Part shown: in pieces, positions 38,701-47,059 of the stretch
Numbering within the stretch: position 1 is the stretch's first letter
Layout: each line of letters begins with the position of its first letter
Translations under genes and position numbers: made by a program
Notes under the pieces: model-generated
Databases searched by the model: none
What the model was told of the DNA's origin: nothing
What the model saw: the letters and a program-made list of their open reading frames with translations, nothing else
From: Rhizobium sp. Leaf306
Lineage (GTDB): Bacteria > Pseudomonadota > Alphaproteobacteria > Rhizobiales > Rhizobiaceae
Assembly (NCBI RefSeq): GCF_001423425.1
Contig: NZ_LMNX01000002.1
Location: forward strand, 620,001-684,000
Direction: 5' to 3'
Length of the DNA: 64,000 nt

Positions 38701-39159
38701 CTAGTGGCCGCCGAGCAGATCGCGCAGGCCCCATTTGACATCGCCATTGCGGTTTTCGATGTCATCCACCTTCCAGCCGCCGTTTTCGCGCACTAGCGTG
38801 TAATGCAGCGTGACCGGCCCAAAATTGCGGAAGAACACATCGAGTTCGACGCGGTCGCCGCTTCCCTTGAGCGGCCCGAGCCGCACATTCGTCGCCTCGC
38901 CATCCTGCCCTGAGATTACCGGATCGAAATCGATCGTGCCGATCTCGTCATCGGACGTCCGGGCGCGATCGGCGACAAACAGCTTGGCCAGCCCGCGCGA
39001 GAAGAACGGCTGGTAAGGCGAGGGCGCATCCGCCGGCGTCTTGTCGAGATCATAGGCATAGAGCGCCTTGATCATCGCTTCCGGGGTTTTGTAGGTCTCC
39101 GCCGCGAAGGTGGGGAGGGTTGAGAAGAGGAGGAGCGTGTAGAGTCCTGAGGACCACAA
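38701..39159 (-). CDS. Secreted DUF3828-like protein
   Basis: The 152-residue protein starts with a signal peptide (MWSSGLYTLLLFSTLPTFAA, cleavage after AA near residue 20) and is probably periplasmic. The rest has PEAMIKALYAYDL, a beta-rich middle (VELDVFFRNFGPVTLHYTLV) and ends ENGGWKVDDIENRNGDVKWGL. This fits the DUF3828 pattern of small exported proteins of unknown function. The gene is divergent from the AT-rich HEPN-like gene, only 25 bp from it, and thus lies at the left border of the foreign stretch. Confidence 0.7.
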   Translation of the reverse strand: MWSSGLYTLLLFSTLPTFAAETYKTPEAMIKALYAYDLDKTPADAPSPYQPFFSRGLAKLFVADRARTSDDEIGTIDFDPVISGQDGEATNVRLGPLKGSGDRVELDVFFRNFGPVTLHYTLVRENGGWKVDDIENRNGDVKWGLRDLLGGH

Positions 39160-39184
39160 GGGTGCAATTGTTTCGGAGGCACCG

Positions 39185-40741
39185 ATGCCAAAGTTGCAAA
39201 TAACACGTTATACGTGCTTTAAACTAAACCTACTGGTGAACGATTCGGGGCGCAATTGCATGGCAAAAGCAGCAGATTTATTCGTCTGTTTCTATGACGA
39301 TACGGAAAAAGGCTACGGCTTTTCGTATTCTGATAAGAACGATTTCTCTGATTTCGACTTCGACAACGGCGTCTTGGTTGAAAAAATCGAGAAGGAGATC
39401 GAAAACATAAAAACGGGCGAAAAGTCCCTCATGGCAACCCGGTTTGTCAATTTTGCCGACACTATGAAAGGTTACATCGAATTTTTGAGGCTATTTGCCA
39501 GCCTCGGTTCGTTCATCTCGGACAATATCGGGCGCGAAGCACTCATTGATTTCCTGAAAAAAAACGGTTCGATAGTCGGCGAAAAGCCTAATCAGAAGAT
39601 TTTCCGTATCTCTGCTCAGAAGAAACAAGAGCTCCTTAAAATACGCGAAATTCTGAAATCTTCTAAAATTGTCGGCAAAGAAATACCTCAGATGCTTCTG
39701 ATGGGTCTAGTTAGTAGCTATGAGCACCAAATGGCTCTTCTAACTAAAATAATAATCGAGATGAATCCCAAGATTATTATTACGAAAGAGAAATCAATTC
39801 CATTGATTGATGTAATTAGTGCAAGCTCTATTGAGGACATCAAAAATAAGTTCATAGAAAAAGAGATAGAAGATATTTTTAGAGAGGGTCCGGAGAAGCA
39901 GATTGAGTGGTTCGAAAAGAAGGTAGGTATAACCGATATAAAATCCAAACACGAAAATATTAACGTATTTCTAGAGATATTTGAGAGGAGAAATTTATTT
40001 GCCCATAATAACGGCATAGTGAACGATATTTACTTGTCGAGAGTATCTAAAAATATAACTGCAAATCTAAATGTTAAAAAGGGAGACTATCTCTCGGTCG
40101 ATTCAGTTTATTTCCAAGAATCATTAGATATAATTATAGAATTTGGCGCGAAGCTTATCCAGGTGTGTTGGCGGAAATTGGCGCCCGAAGAGTCTGAAAT
40201 TGCCGACTCGTTGCTATCAAATTTATGCTTTGAGCTAATTATTAGTGGAGAGTACCGTCTCGCAAAGTATCTTCTTGCTTTTGCTCGAGATCTTCGCGGG
40301 CCTAGGGTCGATATTTTTAGTCGTATGTTTATTGTGAACCATGCAAACGCCTGTAAGCTCTTAAACGAAGAAAAAGAAGCGGTAGCCATTCTAGACAGCG
40401 TTGACTGGTCCGCATCGGCGATAAATTTCCAGTGTTGCGTGGCCGCTGTGCGTGGAAATGCAACGGAAGTTGCCGCCCTGATGAAAAAAACGGGAAAGAA
40501 TGGCGAAATATCTGCGTTGGAGTTTCAGGAATGGCCTGTCTTCTATCATGTTAGGGACTCTGACGAGTTTCTCAAGGCTTTCAAGACGACCTTCGGTGTA
40601 GACTATGTGCCTTCATCAATTCGCAAAGGAGGAATTGTCGGAAGTCTAGGTGGACTGGCATTCGCGGTGTTAGGTGAAAAACGGCAGGCGAGCAAATCAG
40701 ATTCAGTGGCTAAGAAAGTATCATTACGCAGCGTGAATTAG
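39185..40741 (+). CDS. AT-rich accessory gene: HEPN-like domain protein, candidate RNA-targeting or defence protein
   Basis: The 518-residue protein is unlike its surroundings in base and codon use. Two 60-nt lines counted by eye (39721 and 40021) have 32% and 25% GC in a GC-rich chromosome, and many AUA, UUA and AAU codons are used. Residues 250-330 hold an R269-x4-H274 motif (ERRNLFAHNNG) flanked by helices, the catalytic signature of HEPN RNases. The part before is helical and Lys-rich; residues 335-435 look like helical repeats (EYRLAKYLLAFARDL, NACKLLNEEKEAVAIL). CGGAGG sits before ATG 39185; ATG 39260 is an alternative. No partner gene is adjacent. The function is inferred. Confidence 0.7.
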   Translation: MPKLQITRYTCFKLNLLVNDSGRNCMAKAADLFVCFYDDTEKGYGFSYSDKNDFSDFDFDNGVLVEKIEKEIENIKTGEKSLMATRFVNFADTMKGYIEFLRLFASLGSFISDNIGREALIDFLKKNGSIVGEKPNQKIFRISAQKKQELLKIREILKSSKIVGKEIPQMLLMGLVSSYEHQMALLTKIIIEMNPKIIITKEKSIPLIDVISASSIEDIKNKFIEKEIEDIFREGPEKQIEWFEKKVGITDIKSKHENINVFLEIFERRNLFAHNNGIVNDIYLSRVSKNITANLNVKKGDYLSVDSVYFQESLDIIIEFGAKLIQVCWRKLAPEESEIADSLLSNLCFELIISGEYRLAKYLLAFARDLRGPRVDIFSRMFIVNHANACKLLNEEKEAVAILDSVDWSASAINFQCCVAAVRGNATEVAALMKKTGKNGEISALEFQEWPVFYHVRDSDEFLKAFKTTFGVDYVPSSIRKGGIVGSLGGLAFAVLGEKRQASKSDSVAKKVSLRSVN

Positions 40742-40940
40742 ACGGCCAGTTATGAAGTTGGTGGTTCTTTCCATGATTTGGAGACGCCACGCAGTTTAAG
40801 CTACGCAACTGGGCCAGTCCTCGGTGGGCGGCTCGCCCAGCTAATTCAGTGGCGGACGAGATGCGTCGGGTAACGCGGTGGACAACCGTTGGTACCCGAC
40901 TCCATCCATTCTGCGATGTGACTGTCGGGCTAAGGCGCCT

Positions 40941-41004
40941 CCCTTGGTCCGCCGCCTCTGCTGCTTGGCATCGCCAGCATGCTCGTAGCTCCCGGCGCCG
41001 ACCT
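40941..41004. repeat. Diverged duplicate of the uvrB 3' end
   Basis: These 64 nt match 41204-41267 (the coding end of uvrB) at 60 positions in the same orientation. In the uvrB frame they encode a variant of [21 protein letters not shown] with His and Arg changes. Similarity stops at both ends; on the right it joins the palindromic repeat at 41005. Confidence 0.85.
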
Positions 41005-41118
41005 GCCTTACCCACCCCTTGAGGGGGAGGGTCGGACCGGAGGGCCGGGGTGGGGTGATGGTTTGAGGTTCTGGCGGGTCCCGCCGCGTTGCGGCGACCT
41101 CCCCCTCAAGGGGGAGGT
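41005..41118. repeat. Mosaic palindromic intergenic repeat, RIME-like
   Basis: The stretch is built of nested inverted repeats. CCCACCCC (41011-41018) pairs with GGGGTGGG (41047-41054). CGCCGC pairs with GCGGCG near 41082-41096. A perfect ACCTCCCCCT/AGGGGGAGGT hairpin spans 41097-41118. This organisation and the CCTCCCCCTCAAGGGGG core resemble the Rhizobium intergenic mosaic elements scattered in rhizobial genomes. It is non-coding, though frames across it give typical spurious proteins. Confidence 0.7.
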
Positions 41119-41178
41119 GTTTTCCGGTGTTCCCGAGGGCGAGTGACCGCTGCCTGTTCGGAGCCGTCATGTCGGTGC

Positions 41179-44157
41179 CTACCGCCCCGGTCGTCCCGTC
41201 TTGCCCTTGGTCCGCCGCTTTTGCTGCTTGGCATCGCCAGCATCCTCGTAACTCCCGGCGCCGACCTTTCCGCGCACGATGGGGCGCGGGTCGTCCTTGC
41301 CTTCGCCGCGTTCCGGCTGGCCTTCCAGCAGCGGCGAGAAGCGTTTCTTGGTGCTGATCGATTCCGGTGGGCGTTCCGGCAGGGTGCCGGGGGCGGGTTT
41401 TTCGGTGCGGCCGACGGTCATCTCGTCGAGGGAGTTGCGGCGGAAGAGCGGTGTGGCCGTGTCGGTGCCCGGGCCCATGTCGTCGAGCGAGGGTTTGGCG
41501 AAGTAGGAGGGAGACGCCTCGTCTCCGGTCTTGGCGGCTTTGCCTTTGCCGCCGCCCAGCGAGGTGCGGGTGGCTTCGGCGCTGCGGCGCACGCCTTCCT
41601 GGGCCTTGGATTCCTCGCGGGCGATCGGGTCGTCCATGGTGGCGAGTTCTGATGCCTTGAGGCGTTTGATCTCGTCGCGCAGGCGGGCGGCCTTTTCGAA
41701 GTCGAGGTCGGCTGCGGCGTCGCGCATGGATTTCTCCATGGCGTTGAGATGGCTCTGCAGGTTGTTGCCCACGAGGTGGCCGCCGTCTGCGAAACCCTTG
41801 CCGGAGGCGCCTGATATATCGGCGCGGACGTGGTCGCGTTCGTAGACGCTGTCGAGAATGTCGGAGATGCGGGCTTTGACCGACTCAGGCGTGATGCCGT
41901 GTTCGGTGTTGTAGGCGACCTGCTTTTCGCGGCGGCGGGCGGTTTCGTCCATGGCGCGCTGCATCGAGCCGGTGATCTTGTCGGCGTAGAGGATGACCTT
42001 GCCATCGACGTTACGGGCGGCGCGGCCGATGGTCTGGACGAGTGAGGTTTCCGAGCGCAGGAAGCCTTCCTTGTCGGCATCGAGAATGGCGACGAAGCCG
42101 CATTCGGGAATGTCGAGACCTTCGCGCAGGAGGTTGATGCCGATCAGCACATCGAAGGCGCCGAGGCGCAGATCGCGGATGATCTCGATGCGTTCCAGCG
42201 TGTCGATATCCGAGTGCATGTAGCGGACGCGCACGCCCTGTTCGTGCAGGTATTCGGTGAGGTCTTCGGCCATGCGCTTGGTGAGCACGGTGACCAGGGT
42301 GCGGTAGCCCTTTTCGGCGGTCTCGCGGATCTCGCCGAGCACGTCGTCGACCTGGCTGCGGGCGGAGCGGACTTCGACCGGCGGATCGATCAGGCCGGTC
42401 GGCCGGATGACCTGTTCGGCAAAGACGCCGCCGGCCTGTTCCATTTCCCAGTTGCCCGGCGTTGCCGACACGGCGACGGTGAGGGGGCGCATCGCATCCC
42501 ATTCCTCGAAGCGCAGCGGCCGGTTGTCCATGCATGACGGCAGGCGGAAACCGTATTCGGCCAGGGTCGCTTTCCGGCGGAAGTCGCCCCGGTACATGCC
42601 GCCGATCTGGCTGACGGAGACGTGGCTCTCATCGATAAACAGCAGCGCGTTGTCGGGTATATATTCGAACAGCGTCGGTGGCGGCTCGCCGGGGGTGCGG
42701 CCGGTGAGATAGCGCGAATAGTTCTCGATGCCGGCGCAGGAGCCGGTCGCCTCGAGCATTTCGATGTCGTAGCGGGTGCGCTGTTCCAGACGCTGCGCTT
42801 CCAGCAAGCGGCCGCCCTTTTCGAGCTCGTTGAGGCGGAGCTTCAGCTCTTCCTTGATCGACTTGATGGCGCCGTTGAGGGTGGGGCGCGGCGTCACATA
42901 GTGGGAGTTGGCGTAGATCTTGACCGACTTCAGGTCGCCGGTCTTGTGGCCGGTGAGCGGGTCAAATTCGGTGATGCTATCGATCTCGTCGCCGAACATC
43001 GAGATGCGCCAGGCGGCATCTTCAAGGTGGGCCGGGAAGATCTCGATCGTATCGCCGCGCACGCGGAACGATCCGCGGATGAAGTTGATGTCCTGGCGCT
43101 TGTATTGCTGGGCCACGAGATCGGCCAGAAGCTGGCGCTGGTCGAGCTTGTCGCCCACGGCCATCTGGAAGGTCATGGCGGTGTAGGTTTCGACGGAGCC
43201 GATACCGTAGATGCAGGAGACCGAGGCGACGATGATGCAGTCATCGCGTTCCAGCAGCGAGCGGGTGGCGGAGTGGCGCATGCGGTCGATCTGTTCGTTG
43301 ATCGAGGATTCCTTCTCGATGAACGTATCGGAGCGCGGCACATAGGCTTCCGGCTGGTAATAATCGTAGTAGGAGACGAAATATTCCACCGCGTTGTCGG
43401 GGAAGAAGTTCTTGAATTCGGAATAGAGCTGCGCCGCCAGCGTCTTGTTGGGCGCCAGGATGACGGCCGGGCGCTGCGTGGCCTCGATGACCTTGGCCAT
43501 CGTGAACGTCTTGCCGGAGCCGGTGACGCCGAGCAGGACCTGCGACCGTTCGTTGTTGTTGATGCCTTCGACGAGGTCCTTGATGGCAGTCGGCTGGTCG
43601 CCGGCAGGCTGATAGTCCGAGGCCATGCGGATGGTGACGCCGCCTTCGGACTTTTCCGGACGGTGAGGACGGTGCGGCGTCCACATCTTGCCGTCCTTGA
43701 ACAGCGGGTTGCCGCTTTCGATCAGCGCCGACAGGGCCTCTACCGTGGCGGTGACGGCGCCGGTGGCGAGGTGTTCGGCCTCTTCCAGAGACACGTCCAT
43801 GCCGGCGACCGGATTGAGGCCGGCGGCGGCGCGGGTTTTGGGATCGGACGAGCCGCCCATCGACGTGCCGCGGGACGATTTCGACGAGGTCGTGTGCTTG
43901 GCGGTTTTCGGCGTGTCTTTCGCGGCGGCCTTGATGGCCTCTTCGCGGGCGGCGATCTCGATCTTCTTGCGATGCTTGCCGGCCTTGGAGGCGATCTCGC
44001 GCTGGGTCTCGACGCCGGACATTTCCGCCTCGGCTTCCAGCTGCCTCACCCAGTCCGAAACATTCCCCTCCAGCGGCGCGCCTTCAAACGACGATTGCGG
44101 GGATTCCTCGAAACCGCTGGGCTTGGAGGAGGGGGATTTTTTCGGAGATCTGGCCAT
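41179..44157 (-). CDS. uvrB: Excinuclease ABC subunit B with long N- and C-terminal extensions
   Basis: UvrB is the damage-verifying helicase of nucleotide excision repair. The 992-residue protein is far longer than the usual 670. A charged N-terminal extension of about 175 residues precedes the canonical start ([15 protein letters not shown]). Walker A GVTGSGKT is at 210-217, followed by the DNA beta-hairpin region ([20 protein letters not shown]), Walker B DESHV, and helicase motifs (QTIGRAARN). The C-terminal UVR coiled coil is [19 protein letters not shown] low-complexity tail of about 120 residues ends in [18 protein letters not shown]. The start at 44157 (MARSPKKSP) is preferred to an ATG 99 nt upstream. 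Confidence 0.94.
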   Translation of the reverse strand: MARSPKKSPSSKPSGFEESPQSSFEGAPLEGNVSDWVRQLEAEAEMSGVETQREIASKAGKHRKKIEIAAREEAIKAAAKDTPKTAKHTTSSKSSRGTSMGGSSDPKTRAAAGLNPVAGMDVSLEEAEHLATGAVTATVEALSALIESGNPLFKDGKMWTPHRPHRPEKSEGGVTIRMASDYQPAGDQPTAIKDLVEGINNNERSQVLLGVTGSGKTFTMAKVIEATQRPAVILAPNKTLAAQLYSEFKNFFPDNAVEYFVSYYDYYQPEAYVPRSDTFIEKESSINEQIDRMRHSATRSLLERDDCIIVASVSCIYGIGSVETYTAMTFQMAVGDKLDQRQLLADLVAQQYKRQDINFIRGSFRVRGDTIEIFPAHLEDAAWRISMFGDEIDSITEFDPLTGHKTGDLKSVKIYANSHYVTPRPTLNGAIKSIKEELKLRLNELEKGGRLLEAQRLEQRTRYDIEMLEATGSCAGIENYSRYLTGRTPGEPPPTLFEYIPDNALLFIDESHVSVSQIGGMYRGDFRRKATLAEYGFRLPSCMDNRPLRFEEWDAMRPLTVAVSATPGNWEMEQAGGVFAEQVIRPTGLIDPPVEVRSARSQVDDVLGEIRETAEKGYRTLVTVLTKRMAEDLTEYLHEQGVRVRYMHSDIDTLERIEIIRDLRLGAFDVLIGINLLREGLDIPECGFVAILDADKEGFLRSETSLVQTIGRAARNVDGKVILYADKITGSMQRAMDETARRREKQVAYNTEHGITPESVKARISDILDSVYERDHVRADISGASGKGFADGGHLVGNNLQSHLNAMEKSMRDAAADLDFEKAARLRDEIKRLKASELATMDDPIAREESKAQEGVRRSAEATRTSLGGGKGKAAKTGDEASPSYFAKPSLDDMGPGTDTATPLFRRNSLDEMTVGRTEKPAPGTLPERPPESISTKKRFSPLLEGQPERGEGKDDPRPIVRGKVGAGSYEDAGDAKQQKRRTKGKTGRPGR
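41204..41267. repeat. uvrB 3'-end copy of the 64-bp direct repeat
   Basis: This is the in-gene copy of the 64-nt unit at 40941-41004, 263 bp away, with 60 of 64 positions identical. It encodes the Gly/Lys-rich end of UvrB. Confidence 0.85.
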
Positions 44158-44252
44158 GCCGCGAATATGGAGGCGGGATGGCGGAAAGTGAAGAGGGGGA
44201 TGGTGGGAAAATGAGTACAAAAGGGCAACGGGGTGGGTGGGTGAACCCGGCA

Positions 44253-45155
44253 TCACTGCTTGAAGATGTTATCGCGGTGCCAGGCAATGTAATGGGGATG
44301 CGGACGCAGGTGCCTTTCGGCCGGCACACGCGCCATCAGGTCGGGTACGAGCAGATGCGAGACGTCGGCATTGAGGTGGCGTGAGCATAATATGTTGAAG
44401 TCGTCGGCAAGCGACAACAGGCCGCGATCAAACATCCAGTGCACCGTGCCGGACAGTGCGATGCCGTTTTGCACCGAATCGTTGCCGCCCCGTTCGACTG
44501 GAATGATATGCGCCGCCTCGACCTCGGGCCGTCCGCCGCCGTTTATAAGGCGCAGGCCGGTAAAGGCGCAGCGACGATCATAGACCTTGCGGACATGCTG
44601 CCGGAACTTCAGGTCGCGAAACGGGCGGTTGATGACCTGACTGATGATCGCGCGGGGCTCGGGGGCGGCGATGTACGCGTCTTGTGGCGGCTCGTCCATG
44701 GTCCGTGCGGGCATGGCATCGTCAATGCTATCGATGCGAGCTGGCCATTCGTCCGGTTCGGAAAGCCCTGCTTCCACGATCGCAGAGAATTCGTGGGCGT
44801 CGATCAGTCGTACAGCCTGCACGCTTCGGCCGCCATTGACGGAGAGGTCAGGTCTTACCAGCTGACGCTCGAAGCCACCATTTTCTCGGTAGTCGACCGG
44901 TCTATCAAAATCGATGTATTCGTCGAGATGCGCGAAGTGGTGATTAGGGAGGTCCGGATCCTGCTCGACGGCGCGGACGCGGGCGATGCCGGAGTAGTGA
45001 CGGCCGGACACACCGGTCAGCGGGCCGTAGTAAACGATCATACTGCCGATCGTCTGGACCACGCGGGAAAGATAGGTGCCAGGAAAATGGTAAAGCTTAC
45101 CTCTCACGTCCTTATAGGTGGTGTCCTCCTTATGGTAGAAGACTGCATTGACCAT
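44253..45155 (-). CDS. HNH_2-family endonuclease with an N-terminal PUA/EVE-like region
   Basis: The 300-residue protein has a C-terminal HNH nuclease of the HNH_2 type (about 185-265). Its parts are C196 in RRCAFTGL, the metal/catalytic H216 in [17 protein letters not shown]230 in QNGIALSG, and H239/D243 in VHWMFDRGL. The N-terminal 120 residues ([32 protein letters not shown]-like [10 protein letters not shown]) look like a beta-barrel reader domain of the PUA/EVE kind. That pairing is known from modification-dependent restriction proteins, so cleavage of modified foreign DNA is a reasonable inference. No methylase gene is nearby. Confidence 0.82.
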   Translation of the reverse strand: MVNAVFYHKEDTTYKDVRGKLYHFPGTYLSRVVQTIGSMIVYYGPLTGVSGRHYSGIARVRAVEQDPDLPNHHFAHLDEYIDFDRPVDYRENGGFERQLVRPDLSVNGGRSVQAVRLIDAHEFSAIVEAGLSEPDEWPARIDSIDDAMPARTMDEPPQDAYIAAPEPRAIISQVINRPFRDLKFRQHVRKVYDRRCAFTGLRLINGGGRPEVEAAHIIPVERGGNDSVQNGIALSGTVHWMFDRGLLSLADDFNILCSRHLNADVSHLLVPDLMARVPAERHLRPHPHYIAWHRDNIFKQ

Positions 45156-45578
45156 TCAGCTTCCCCGGCATGCGCAGTTCACGTCTTTCGCGCGACGGTA
45201 GTCCGGCGCGGGATTAACCGCAACCGCTAAAGGGCGTCGCAAAGGTTAAGCCCATTCCGGTGTTGAGCGGGAGAACGTTGTGGATCCGGCCTGCGGGTCG
45301 CCCCGTCGTGTTCGAAGTCCCACGCCGTAAAGTAACCGGATGACAGAATGTTGTATCGACCGTGGCTGGACAGGCGAGCCGTCGTTCGCGATATCGCAGC
45401 TGATGGCATTCTTGCCGAGGCATATGACAATCGTTTAGAGGGGCCACTTCCGAGGTTCTTCGGTCCCAGACCGCGGTTGGCTGGCGGCAAATCGTACGGG
45501 TCGCGAAATGGCCGTAATTGTCTTTCGTTTCGGAGACATTCGTCTCCGACTCTGGGGGACTGAAACAGGAGTGGCCGG
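45156..45578. other. Gap of about 420 bp with no supported gene
   Basis: The gap separates divergent transcription of the HNH gene and the DUF1800 gene, so it should hold both promoters. A short hairpin (CGGAGACATTCGTCTCCG near 45534-45551) lies 28 bp before the DUF1800 start. A 71-codon plus-strand frame from 45348 is possible but shows no motif and is not called. Confidence 0.45.
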
Positions 45579-47057
45579 ATGGCGATTTCGAGACCGACAT
45601 TGGCAGCGATTCGCTACGGGTACGGATTGCGTCCCGGCGAGGAGCCGCCGCGCGATGCCGAGGCTCTGCTGGCCCAGCTCGACCAGGCCGCAAAAAGGAA
45701 GCCGCGTTTTCCCCGCGAGGGAGCGGGTGGCCGCCGCGAGACGGCCTCTCGGGTGATGTCGCTGCGGGCGGCCGAGGCGAAGGCGGCCAAGGACGGCAAG
45801 CCGAACGAAAGCATTCGCAAGGAAACCCAGAAGGAAGCGCTGCAGATCTATCGGCAGGATGCGATGGCGCGGCTGGCGCAGGCGATTCTGTCGCCCTTCG
45901 GGTTTCACGAACGGCTGGCATCGTTCTGGACGGACCATTTTTCCACCAGCGCGCTCAAGTCGCTGCCGATGCGGATGGTCGTGCCTTTGTACGAGGCAGA
46001 GGCGATCCGTCCCAATCTGGCCGGGTCGTTCGCGAACCTGCTGAAAGCCGCCATGCTGCATCCCGCGATGCTGATCTATCTCGACCAGAGTGATGGTGCC
46101 GGCATGGACGCCCCCGCGGGGCGGCCGGGCGGGCGTGCCGTGAACGAAAGCCTTGGCCGCGAACTGCTGGAACTGCACACGCTGGGCGCGGGGAGCGGAT
46201 ATACCCAGGAGGATGTCCGGGCCGCCGCGCTGATCCTGACGGGACTGTCGGTCGATCGCCGCGCTCTCGAAGTCGTCTACCGGCCACGCATTTCCGAAGG
46301 CGGCTCGATTAGCTTGCTCGGAGAGGTTTATGAGGACGACGAGGCGGGGAGCCAGGACCATCTGCGGATGCTCGAGGATCTGGCTATGAACCCGATGACG
46401 GCGGAACATGTCTGCCGAAAACTGGTGATCCACTTCGTTGCCGACGAACCCCCGGCGGATGTGGTTGCCGCGATGACGGCAGCCTGGGCTGAAACCGAGG
46501 GCGATCTGAAGGCCGTCTATCGTGCCATGCTGGATCATCCCCGTGCCTGGAGCGATCCTGGACAGAAGATCAAGCGTCCGTTCGAATTCGTCGTGTCCGG
46601 ATTCCGGGCCGTCGACATTTCCGACAAGGACCTCTCCCGGTTGCTGGACGAGATGGACGACGATGATCAGGAAGACGACGGACCGATGCGAAAGGCGCTG
46701 AAGATGGCCAGCAGCACGGCTGCCCGCGCGGATGCCAAGCAGCGTGCCGCGCGCGCCAACGACCTGACGCTTGCCGCGCTCCAGCGGATGGACCAGCCGA
46801 TCTGGCAGCCACCGAGCCCGGCCGGCTATGCCGACCTGGCGAGTGTCTGGCTGTCGCCGGGCCAGCTGAGCGAGCGGATCGCCTGGGCGCGGCTGATGGC
46901 CGGCCGTTTCGGCCAGAGGCGCGATCCCGGCACGTTTCTCGATGCGGCGCTCGGGGACGCGGCGGGCCAGAATACCAGGGACGTGATTGCTCAGGCACCC
47001 AACACCAACCACGCCATCGCGATGGTTCTGGCGTCGCCCGAGTTCAACAGGAGATAG
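45579..47057 (+). CDS. DUF1800 domain protein
   Basis: The 492-residue protein belongs to DUF1800. Visible are RYGYGLRPGEEPPRDAEALL, FHERLASFWTDHF (family signature), NESLGRELLELHTLG, YTQEDVRAAALILTG and MTAEHVCRKLVIHFV. Genes of this family are nearly always followed by a DUF1501 gene, as here (2 bp after the stop). The biochemical function is not established; proteins of the pair are exported and some are linked to cell surface or extracellular material. No clear signal peptide is seen on this one, so export may depend on its Tat-signal partner. Confidence 0.92.
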   Translation: MAISRPTLAAIRYGYGLRPGEEPPRDAEALLAQLDQAAKRKPRFPREGAGGRRETASRVMSLRAAEAKAAKDGKPNESIRKETQKEALQIYRQDAMARLAQAILSPFGFHERLASFWTDHFSTSALKSLPMRMVVPLYEAEAIRPNLAGSFANLLKAAMLHPAMLIYLDQSDGAGMDAPAGRPGGRAVNESLGRELLELHTLGAGSGYTQEDVRAAALILTGLSVDRRALEVVYRPRISEGGSISLLGEVYEDDEAGSQDHLRMLEDLAMNPMTAEHVCRKLVIHFVADEPPADVVAAMTAAWAETEGDLKAVYRAMLDHPRAWSDPGQKIKRPFEFVVSGFRAVDISDKDLSRLLDEMDDDDQEDDGPMRKALKMASSTAARADAKQRAARANDLTLAALQRMDQPIWQPPSPAGYADLASVWLSPGQLSERIAWARLMAGRFGQRRDPGTFLDAALGDAAGQNTRDVIAQAPNTNHAIAMVLASPEFNRR

Positions 47058-47059
47058 CG

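Noticed and set aside
40841..41170. 109-codon minus-strand reading frame with products like LPLEGEVAATRR and LPLKGWVRQ
   Set aside because: It runs through the palindromic repeat and the uvrB-tail duplicate. Such frames are typical false proteins made by rhizobial intergenic repeats.
45214..45921. 235-codon minus-strand frame across the gap and the start of the DUF1800 gene
   Set aside because: Most of it is antisense to the DUF1800 coding region and shows no domain pattern.
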